Below, one piece after another: positions 16,608-23,415 of a stretch of DNA of 64,000 nt. The DNA lies in the NCBI GenBank assembly GCA_964472565.1, contig CAYYNB010000009.1, positions 1 to 64,000 on the forward strand, in the 5' to 3' direction. Below the pieces are notes generated by a model. That model ran no database searches. It was not told where the DNA came from and worked only from the letters and a program-made list of their open reading frames with translations. The position numbers were made by a program, and so were the translations under genes. Within the stretch, counting starts at the first letter, position 1. Each line of letters begins with the position of its first letter. Source of the stretch: DATAMF01 sp964472565 (GTDB lineage: Bacteria > Chloroflexota > Anaerolineae > Aggregatilineales > Aggregatilineaceae).

Positions 16608-19221
16608 CTTCCCGCCTATCAAATGCTGGTAAAAATATCGTAAAACGAGTACCTTGATTATAAGCACTCTCCAGATGGATGCTACCCTGGCTTTTTTCCA
16701 CAATTTGACGGCAGATATGCAGTCCTAGCCCGGTACCTTCACCGGCTGGTTTGGTTGTAAAAAACGGCTCAAAAATCTGCCGCTGGAGTGCTTCGGGAAT
16801 GCCTACCCCATTGTCCCAAATGGTAATCACATTATGATCACCCTCTTCCCAGGTTTGGATGCCAATCTGCGGATTTGGACGGTTGGCTACAGCATCCCGC
16901 GCATTGAGCAGCAGATTTAACCATACATCTTCCAATTCGCCGCGAATAGCCATTACAGGCCGCAGTTGCTCTCCCAGGTCGATGTGAAGTTGGACATTTC
17001 CCTGTTGAACATGACTTTTGACCAACATCAGCGTATTGCTGATGGTTTCATTTAGATCGAGCAGTTCTTGTAAATCTTCTGATGTTTTCTGCCGTGCCAT
17101 TCCCAACAACCGCCGTACGACTTCATGTGCCCGTTTACCCGCGCGTAAAACGGCAGCCAACGCTTCCGCGTTCGGATCATCGTCGGGCAAGTCCTGCAAA
17201 ATCAACTCAGTATCCCCTAGAATGGTTGTGAGAGGATTATTGATCTGGTGGGCGACGGCAGCGGCTAATTCTCCCATAGCCGAAAGCCGCGCGGTCTGGA
17301 CCAGTTTACTCTGGGTCCGGCGCAATTCTTCCAGACTGCGTTCCAAATCGCGGAACAGGTGTGCATTATCAATCGCGTTAGCGGCTTGTGATACCAGCGC
17401 CTGTGCCAGTTCAATTTCCCGGCGTGAAAAGTGCCGGGTGTGCAGCGTGTCGGCCAGTACGACTAGGCCCGACATACGGCCCTTGATCACGAGTGGTATG
17501 GCGAGGAAGCTCTTACCATATCCTTTTTCGGTGAGTACCTGAAAATCGCCTTCATTCGAATCGGTAAATGTTCGCTGCCCGCTCAACACGTCGGCCAGTT
17601 GTCCAAATCGATTCAGGTCCAGCCCAAACCCTGCCCCCTCGCGCCAGATGGCTTCTCCATGTGACAGCATCAGGTTGATCTGGCGGTTGGTGGGATTCAA
17701 CAGGGCAACTTCACACCAATCACTACTGGTGAGGGTCATAATCCGCTGTGCTGCCCGAAAAAGCGTGTCTTGATTGAGATTAACGCGTGCTCCGGCAAGG
17801 CTGACACTCATCTCCAGCGCAATTTGCTGAATTTGACGGTATACCGTTGCCGGATAACGGCTTTCTTCCTGCACCTGGTGAATGTGGTAGAGCGTGATCA
17901 GTCCAATGGGGTGATCTTGGGTAAACAGAGGAATATAGACAATCGTTTCGGCTTGTGTGCGGTGCGGCATCCAGGCCTTAAGTGTGGGATTGCTGGTATT
18001 TTCGCCCGCCCCCAGAATAATTCTTTTTTCTGTAAACGCTTGTCGTATCGCGGGATTATCTCGGATAGCAATCTGCGGCCCTGTCTCGGTAGCCCAAAGC
18101 GCACGCGTACAAACCGCCAGCGTATTAAGTTGCCGCTGATCCCATTCTCCAATGTAACACTGGCTGACGCCCAAAGCTCCAATCAGTTCCCCGGCTATGA
18201 CCGATAGTACGCGATCAATGGCGAGTGATGAATTAGCCGCTTCACCCGCCTGCACCAAACGGCTCAGTTCCCGTGTACGGTTAAGACTTTCCTCATACAA
18301 TCGGGCGTTTTCAATCGCTATCGCCGCGTGGGCGGCCAAGTCTTGGAGTAACTCAGTATCATGTTTGTTAAAGGTGCGATCCGTCAGCTTGTTATTGATC
18401 CCCAATACCCCTATCGTCTGGCCCTTGATGGATAGTGGGACATATAACAGAGATTTGACCAGGTACTCCGTTTTTATTTTCTGCCAGCCCTGGTCCCCTA
18501 CAAGCAGCGGTTCGCCGCTGTGAAACACTTGTCCGGCCAGTGTATCCTGGGTTTTAATTCGAAAACTGCTAGCCGTAGCGCTGTCAATGCCTTTAACCGC
18601 CCGCACATACAAGGCTCGACCATTTTCATCCGGTAACAGCAGCATTCCTTCTTCCGCATTACACAGCCGGACTGCCGCATCGACGACTTGCGAAAGCAGC
18701 GAATCCAGATCGAGCACAGCGCTCAGTGATCGCGCTAAGGCCGAGAGCGTCTGCTGCTCAACCAGTCGGCGTTCGAGCTTTTGGCTGAATTCATCACGCT
18801 TGGGAACAGGAGCAGGAGGCGTAGCAGCAGGCATCTCCATTTTTTGCCCCTCTAATACGTGCTTGATTTGCGTCAAAACAGCTTCGCGCTTGAGTGGACG
18901 ATGTAAGTAAGCCGCTGCGCCTTTGCGCAAAAAATCATCGGGATGTTGATCATGCGCATCCACGACCGCAATCCATACCATTTCAGAGAACTCATCCATC
19001 CGCGAGGCTAAAGTACGCTGCTCACGGTCTGCCATATGCGTATCGATCAGCGCCAGATCCAACCGCGAGTTTTGCAGCATATAAATCGCATCACCCGCAT
19101 AATAAGCCTTATGGATGTTATACCCGGCAGCCTCCAATAGAGCGGCTACCCCGTCCATAACATCAGGATTGCTTTCTGCAATAAGTATTCGTTTCGCATT
19201 GAAGGTTGACAAAAAATCCAT
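16597..19221 (-). CDS. Multi-GAF hybrid sensor histidine kinase
   Basis: An 874-residue soluble kinase. An N-terminal receiver-like domain (about residues 10-125) keeps the acceptor Asp in ALIDTHMAD and the Lys in HRPLKRE. Three GAF domains follow (about 155-310, 325-480 and 485-630), the first two joined by NARLYEES-type helices. The dimerisation helix holds the H-box AAAVAHQINNPLTTILG, and the ATPase part shows NLLLNARDAV (N box), WDNGVGIP (G1) and GEGTGLGLHICRQIV (G2). No membrane segment is seen, so it probably senses a cytoplasmic small molecule, redox state or partner protein. It overlaps the downstream regulator by 11 bp. The GAF ligands cannot be told from sequence. Confidence 0.9.
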   Translation of the reverse strand: MDFLSTFNAKRILIAESNPDVMDGVAALLEAAGYNIHKAYYAGDAIYMLQNSRLDLALIDTHMADREQRTLASRMDEFSEMVWIAVVDAHDQHPDDFLRKGAAAYLHRPLKREAVLTQIKHVLEGQKMEMPAATPPAPVPKRDEFSQKLERRLVEQQTLSALARSLSAVLDLDSLLSQVVDAAVRLCNAEEGMLLLPDENGRALYVRAVKGIDSATASSFRIKTQDTLAGQVFHSGEPLLVGDQGWQKIKTEYLVKSLLYVPLSIKGQTIGVLGINNKLTDRTFNKHDTELLQDLAAHAAIAIENARLYEESLNRTRELSRLVQAGEAANSSLAIDRVLSVIAGELIGALGVSQCYIGEWDQRQLNTLAVCTRALWATETGPQIAIRDNPAIRQAFTEKRIILGAGENTSNPTLKAWMPHRTQAETIVYIPLFTQDHPIGLITLYHIHQVQEESRYPATVYRQIQQIALEMSVSLAGARVNLNQDTLFRAAQRIMTLTSSDWCEVALLNPTNRQINLMLSHGEAIWREGAGFGLDLNRFGQLADVLSGQRTFTDSNEGDFQVLTEKGYGKSFLAIPLVIKGRMSGLVVLADTLHTRHFSRREIELAQALVSQAANAIDNAHLFRDLERSLEELRRTQSKLVQTARLSAMGELAAAVAHQINNPLTTILGDTELILQDLPDDDPNAEALAAVLRAGKRAHEVVRRLLGMARQKTSEDLQELLDLNETISNTLMLVKSHVQQGNVQLHIDLGEQLRPVMAIRGELEDVWLNLLLNARDAVANRPNPQIGIQTWEEGDHNVITIWDNGVGIPEALQRQIFEPFFTTKPAGEGTGLGLHICRQIVEKSQGSIHLESAYNQGTRFTIFLPAFDRREDDS

Positions 19222-19239
19222 GGCATTTATTTACAAATA

Positions 19240-19259
19240 CCGCCTGAGCAAGCAGGCGG
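19240..19259 (-). other. Stem-loop between the PspA-like and kinase genes
   Basis: CCGCCTG (19240-19246) pairs perfectly with CAGGCGG (19253-19259) around a 6-base loop, within the 48-bp gap between two same-strand genes. There is no T-run after it on the minus strand, so it may attenuate or protect the transcript and not end it. Confidence 0.45.
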
Positions 19260-19269
19260 CAATAACAGT

Positions 19270-19875
19270 CTACAGGCTTAAACGAGCGCGTCGCCGAGCG
19301 AGATCATCCTCAATTTCAGCTTCGCTCACCTTAATGGCAGGTATTTCGCTGCTCAGCGCTTCCACTTCTTGGGTTTCATAGACATGCCGCGCTTGTCGCA
19401 GCCGGATGGATAAGGGTTCATCCGCTTCTTCATCGCTGGTTGGAGCGGGTTGGCTGCGTGCCTCGGCTACGACGGCATCCAGCTCATTCACGCGGCTGAT
19501 TAATTCCGATGTTTCATACCGGTGCTGTTCCAACTCCGCTTGCAGCATCGTCGCGCGCTGCTGCTGAAGCTGCATCTGGTGAATGGCATGCCGTGCCGTT
19601 GCCTCGTCCCCTTTTTGAAGAGCTTGATCGGCTTGTTTGTCCCAATCATCAGCCCGCTGCTTCAGAGTTTCGAGTTCAGCCACAAGTCGATCTTCATCAT
19701 CCAGCGCTGCATTAACTTTTTCGCGCAGTGCCGCGATTTCATGATCAATATCTTTTCCCAAACGCGACAACGACGGAACTTGTCTTTGCCGCCGTGAAGG
19801 TTTTGGATCATCTCCCAAAACACTTTGTACGCTGGATCGAACCAGCACATTGAGCTTTCCGATTAAGTTAGGCAT
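19270..19875 (-). CDS. PspA/IM30-like membrane stress protein
   Basis: A 201-residue protein that is mostly coiled coil from about residue 40 to 150 (HEIAALREKVNAALDDED, LKQRADDWDKQADQALQKGD, MQLQQQRATMLQAELEQH). The order matches PspA/IM30 proteins, including the KGDEATAR element typical of the family. PspA homologues bind the inner face of the cytoplasmic membrane and form helical assemblies that protect it under stress. The amphipathic N-terminal helix would be about residues 1-20 (IGKLNVLVRSSVQSVLGD). An AGGA site precedes the ATG. It is divergent from pgeF and upstream of the kinase on its own strand. Slightly short for PspA (about 220). Confidence 0.75.
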   Translation of the reverse strand: MPNLIGKLNVLVRSSVQSVLGDDPKPSRRQRQVPSLSRLGKDIDHEIAALREKVNAALDDEDRLVAELETLKQRADDWDKQADQALQKGDEATARHAIHQMQLQQQRATMLQAELEQHRYETSELISRVNELDAVVAEARSQPAPTSDEEADEPLSIRLRQARHVYETQEVEALSSEIPAIKVSEAEIEDDLARRRARLSL

Positions 19876-19967
19876 AGTTCCTATTTTACTGGCTTACCAA
19901 ACGGTGTGCAATGCACCAAAATGTTCGGACTTCAGGCTTTCCTATCGGCGCAAGGGGGACTGTGCGC

Positions 19968-19973
19968 TATAAT
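19968..19973 (+). promoter_or_regulatory. Candidate -10 box for the pgeF operon
   Basis: TATAAT, in the context GCGCTATAAT, lies 28 bp before the GTG start at 20002 in the divergent gap with the PspA-like gene. The same GCGCTATAAT string occurs before the GT2 gene at 32651-32660. No clear -35 is visible. Confidence 0.45.
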
Positions 19974-20001
19974 TCCTGTTAAAGTATGTTGGAGTAGAAA
20001 C

Positions 20002-20790
20002 GTGCATCGCAACCACCAGAATGGTCTGGTTTATTATCAGTTCGATCAATGGACTAACAGTTCTCGGCTGTCGCATGGGGTCTTTACGCGCCTGGGTGGA
20101 GTAAGCCAATCCCCCTGGGATTCGCTCAATCTCGGTGGAACAGTGGGCGATTCTCAAGACGCAGTCCAGGAAAATCACCATCGTGTCTACCAGGCTTTGA
20201 ATCTGGATGAAAGCCGCGCCTGTACGGTCTGGCAGGTCCACAGTGCGGATACGGTAGTGGTGAATGGTCGCGTACCGCATCGGCGTTGGCTGGCCCGTGC
20301 CGATGGCATGGTTACAAATCATCCGGGTTTGCCCTTAACCATGCGTTTTGCCGATTGCGCGCCCATCCTTTTTTATGATCCGGTTCAGCACGTCGCTGGG
20401 ATAGCTCATGCCGGTTGGCGCGGAACAGTTTCTGGTGCCGGAATTAGCGCCCTCCACGCGATGCAAACCGCTTACGGTTCGCGTCCATACGATGTTCAGG
20501 CCGCCATTGGCCCCTGTATTGGACCCGATCATTATCAAGTGGGCGAAGAAGTTCTGCAGGCGGAGCAACAATCGTTTGGTCAAACAGAGAGTTTAATCCG
20601 TCGTGCGGACGACGGCAGCGCCTATCTCGATTTGTGGGCAGCCAACCGTCTGGCGCTTGAACGTGCCGGGGTAGTCCAGATCGAAACCGCCGCCATCTGT
20701 ACCGCCACATCGGTGCATGAGTTTTATTCCCATCGCGCCGAACGAGGTAAGACGGGACGTTTTGGGGTCGTGTTGGCCTTGGGGGATTAG
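20002..20790 (+). CDS. pgeF: Peptidoglycan editing factor / YfiH laccase-domain protein
   Basis: A 262-residue member of the PgeF (YfiH, Cu-oxidase_4) family, cytoplasmic zinc proteins that remove wrongly incorporated residues from peptidoglycan precursors; they have also been described as polyphenol oxidases. The metal-site residues are visible: His in TVWQVHSADTV, Cys in RFADCAPILFYD and His in AHAGWRGTVSG. FTRLGGVSQSPWDSLNLGG is the usual N-terminal block. The start was set at GTG with GGAG seven bases upstream; the longer frame from 19906 covers the promoter region. It is directly followed by yggS, a frequent neighbour in bacteria. Confidence 0.9.
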   Translation: MHRNHQNGLVYYQFDQWTNSSRLSHGVFTRLGGVSQSPWDSLNLGGTVGDSQDAVQENHHRVYQALNLDESRACTVWQVHSADTVVVNGRVPHRRWLARADGMVTNHPGLPLTMRFADCAPILFYDPVQHVAGIAHAGWRGTVSGAGISALHAMQTAYGSRPYDVQAAIGPCIGPDHYQVGEEVLQAEQQSFGQTESLIRRADDGSAYLDLWAANRLALERAGVVQIETAAICTATSVHEFYSHRAERGKTGRFGVVLALGD

Positions 20791-21534
20791 ATGGAAGTTC
20801 TATCCATCGCTGAAAATTTCGCGCTGGTACAGGCTGAAATCGATGCCGCTTGTCAAAGAGCGGGCCGTTCGCCTGACTCGGTGACATTGGTTGCTGTCAG
20901 CAAAACCCACACCGCGCAGCGGGTAGCCGAAGCAGTTACGGCGGGTCTGCGCCACTTCGGAGAAAATCGTTTAGAAGAAGCGGCGAGCAAAATTCCTGCT
21001 GTTGCGGCGTTGACGGGTCTGCCGCTATTCTGGCATATGATCGGCCATGTGCAGGGCCGTAAAGTACGTTATCTTTCCGCTGATTTTGCCATGTTACATT
21101 CTCTGGACAGTTTGAAGCTGGCGGAACGTATCAGTCGTGCCATGACGGAACAGCACCAAACGCTCAATGTGTTGCTTGAAATCAACGTGTCCGGTGAAGC
21201 AACCAAAGAGGGCTGGGATGCGTATAATTGGCGAGATGACACAGCCCTTCGCCAATCGCTTTGGGATGATATTTCTCAAGTGCTTGGCTTGCCGGGCCTA
21301 CAGGTGCAGGGTTTGATGACGATGGCTCCCATTGTCGAACATGCCGAATTAGCCCGCCCGGTGTTTACTGCGCTGCGCGAACTGCGCGAGGCGCTGGCAA
21401 ACGACTTCCCCCAGGGCGACTGGCAGCATCTCAGCATGGGGATGTCTGATGATTATCCGGTGGCGATTGAAGAGGGGGCGACTTTGGTCCGTATTGGTCG
21501 CGCCCTGTTTGGCGCACGCCGTGTCAATGTGTAA
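20791..21534 (+). CDS. yggS: YggS/PLPBP family pyridoxal-phosphate homeostasis protein
   Basis: A 247-residue PLP-binding TIM-barrel protein. VTLVAVSKTHTAQRV carries the Lys that forms the Schiff base with PLP, HFGENRLEEA follows, FWHMIGHVQGRKV matches the conserved FIGxxQxNK region, and the C-terminal LSMGMSDDYPVAIEEGATLVRIGRALFG is diagnostic, holding the phosphate-binding Ser and Arg-Ile-Gly. PLPBP proteins buffer cellular PLP and have no confirmed catalytic activity. Its ATG follows immediately on the pgeF stop. The insertion KEGWDAYNWRDDTALRQSL (about 131-149) is somewhat longer than in the E. coli protein. Confidence 0.93.
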   Translation: MEVLSIAENFALVQAEIDAACQRAGRSPDSVTLVAVSKTHTAQRVAEAVTAGLRHFGENRLEEAASKIPAVAALTGLPLFWHMIGHVQGRKVRYLSADFAMLHSLDSLKLAERISRAMTEQHQTLNVLLEINVSGEATKEGWDAYNWRDDTALRQSLWDDISQVLGLPGLQVQGLMTMAPIVEHAELARPVFTALRELREALANDFPQGDWQHLSMGMSDDYPVAIEEGATLVRIGRALFGARRVNV

Positions 21535-21555
21535 TGGAATGAGGAGAACAAGACG

Positions 21556-21801
21556 ATGGCCGAAATAGTTGCATTGCTGATTCAATTGTATTCCCTTGTC
21601 ATTTTGGCACGTGTACTGATGAGTTGGGTGCAGGTTGATCCCTATAATCCCGTTGTGCGTACGATCTTCGATCTGACCGAACCGGTGTTGCAGCCCATTC
21701 GGAATCTATTGCCGCCTGCCGCCGGACTTGACTTTAGCCCCATCATCGCTATTATCCTGTTACAGTTCATTGGGCAGATTCTGATCACGATGGTTGGTTA
21801 A
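21556..21801 (+). CDS. yggT: YggT family small membrane protein
   Basis: An 81-residue protein with two hydrophobic segments (about residues 5-24 and 57-78) joined by a cytoplasmic loop containing SWVQVDPYNPVVRTIFDLTEPVLQPIR in family-typical order. YggT/YlmG proteins are linked to cell-division or membrane organisation, but their mechanism is not settled. An ATGAGGAGAA site precedes it. Placement between yggS and yggU is the common arrangement. Confidence 0.9.
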   Translation: MAEIVALLIQLYSLVILARVLMSWVQVDPYNPVVRTIFDLTEPVLQPIRNLLPPAAGLDFSPIIAIILLQFIGQILITMVG

Positions 21802-21815
21802 GAAAGGACATCTTT

Positions 21816-22121
21816 ATGCCGCGCGAATTTAAGATTACCGATGCCCAACAGGGCGCAGCATTCACTGTGCGCGTGGTGACTCGTGCGAATGAAGTTGAAA
21901 TTGTGGGTATTCAGGATGATGGCTCCCTGAAAATTCGCCTCACCGAGACGCCGAACGAAGGGCGCGCCAATGCTCAATTAATCGCATATCTGGCGGGTGT
22001 GCTCGAAGTTGATCCGTCTCAAATCGAAATTGTCGCGGGCGAAGACAAACCCAACAAAATTATCAGTGTGGAAGGGGTTAGCCCCAATTGGATTGAACAG
22101 CGTTTGGTGCATGGCGGTTAA
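21816..22121 (+). CDS. yggU: DUF167 / YggU family protein
   Basis: A 101-residue small alpha/beta protein of the DUF167 family. The conserved core LKIRLTETPNEGRANAQLI and the later EIVAGEDKPNKIISVEG (residues about 75-91) match the family. The function is unknown in bacteria. It is preceded by AAAGGACA and separated from the next gene by only two bases. Confidence 0.88.
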   Translation: MPREFKITDAQQGAAFTVRVVTRANEVEIVGIQDDGSLKIRLTETPNEGRANAQLIAYLAGVLEVDPSQIEIVAGEDKPNKIISVEGVSPNWIEQRLVHGG

Positions 22122-22123
22122 CA

Positions 22124-22954
22124 GTGATCGTCAAATGCCGATGGACGGTGCCGTGTAGTCGGTACTTGCTCCTAGTGGGGATCGGATTGGCGCTGCTGGC
22201 TGGCTGTCGCAGTGATGCTGCGCCTCCATCCGACCCTCTACCAACGCGCACGCTTGCGCCTTTCACACCATCCCCTTCGCCCGATCTGCCCACTGTGGCT
22301 CCGACCATGACTCCCACCGAACTCCCCGATCCATCCGACCTGGCGCAGCCGCCCACTGAAACACGCATCTCTTTGATTCCCACTGGTGCTCAATACCTGC
22401 TGGACCTGACCCTGAATGATCTCATCAATAAGCAAGGTGAATCACGGGACGCTGTGCGGCTTTTGTCTCTGGAATCATTCACCTGGCGCGATTCTGCATG
22501 GGGCTGTCCCGGACATGACGCATCTGATTCCTTTACCACCGGCTACCGGATCATCTACAGTGCGGGTGGGCGGGTTTTTGCGTACCACACCGACAACGAA
22601 GAAACCTTTTTCCTCTGTCCCGATTGGGTCGATCTGCAAGGCGAGCCACTGCCCACCGATCCGATAGCCGCTTCAATGGTTGAACTGGCTGCCCGTGATG
22701 CAGTTTCGCGTTTTGGCGTATCCCAACCGGAACTTATCAGCCTGATCGCAGTTACCTGGTCGGATTCAAGCTTGGGCTGTCCTAAAGTGAATGGTGATTA
22801 TACGAATGAAGAAATTGATGGCTATCGCATTGTTTTCCGCGTCAACGAAACCACTGCGATCTATCATACCAGCATTCGTGAATTAGTCTTTTGTCTGCCC
22901 GAAGATGAAATTCTCCCCGGTTTGCTGAGCGATATTTTTACGCCTGAAGAGTAG
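22124..22954 (+). CDS. Putative lipoprotein with a duplicated WxDSxxGCP domain
   Basis: A 276-residue exported protein with a GTG start two bases after yggU. The N-terminus has a signal sequence ending in LALLAGC, a good lipobox with Cys at residue 28. A Thr/Pro-rich linker (about 35-70) leads into two copies of a domain of about 75-80 residues. Copy 1 has FTWRDSAWGCPGHD and FTTGYRIIYSAGGRVFAYHTD; copy 2 has VTWSDSSLGCPKVN and EIDGYRIVFRVNETTAIYHTS. Each copy ends in a Cys (FFLCPD and VFCLPE), so a disulphide with the GCP Cys is likely. I do not know its function. It closes the pgeF operon. Confidence 0.75.
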   Translation: MIVKCRWTVPCSRYLLLVGIGLALLAGCRSDAAPPSDPLPTRTLAPFTPSPSPDLPTVAPTMTPTELPDPSDLAQPPTETRISLIPTGAQYLLDLTLNDLINKQGESRDAVRLLSLESFTWRDSAWGCPGHDASDSFTTGYRIIYSAGGRVFAYHTDNEETFFLCPDWVDLQGEPLPTDPIAASMVELAARDAVSRFGVSQPELISLIAVTWSDSSLGCPKVNGDYTNEEIDGYRIVFRVNETTAIYHTSIRELVFCLPEDEILPGLLSDIFTPEE

Positions 22955-23034
22955 GGAATAAATTCATAAATTCCCCCCTTAAAGAAGCAGCGCTGCCTAT
23001 AAAATAAAGAAAATCATCACTTCAGGGGGGATTT

Positions 23035-23415
23035 ATGGCCCAGCCTTATCATCGTCAGATGTTGGTTCAGGCTGCTGATTTTGCCAAAAACGGTCAGCGT
23101 CGCATTCTGGCAGTTCACGACCGGAGATACCCTTTCGATCATCCTCGGCGCAATCAACTTGCTCACCGAACTAGGCCAGTTAGGGCTGGCGTATAGACTC
23201 TATACCTGTACCCCCGGCTGCGCGCAGCCGGCCAAAGCCACACCATTTCCTGGTGTTTTATGATGATTATGCTGCTGTCGGCAAGCGAAGTCGCAGATGA
23301 AACGATCCTGATCATCTACGTAGTTTGGATTATTTGCGATTCTGTGGGTTATATCGTGGTGCGTATTGGGGATCAATCCGAGATTGAGCCAAACGCACCA
23401 CGACAATTTAGGTAA
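23035..23415 (+). pseudogene. Frame-disrupted small membrane protein gene
   Basis: An ATG at 23035 has a strong GGGGGGATTT ribosome site and TATAAAAT upstream. The frame reads MAQPYHRQMLVQAADFAKNG and then turns into an implausible Arg/Pro-rich stretch that stops at 23194-23196. Meanwhile the +1 frame from about 23110 to 23200 encodes a plausible helix (DTLSIILGAINLLTELGQLG), and from about 23200 the original frame resumes with SWCFMMIMLLSASEVADETI and WIICDSVGYIVVR, ending at TAA 23413-23415. Two compensating indels therefore explain an originally intact protein of about 126 residues with two or more membrane segments. Whether this is real decay or assembly error cannot be told here. Its end overlaps the convergent gene by 8 bp. 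Confidence 0.55.
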
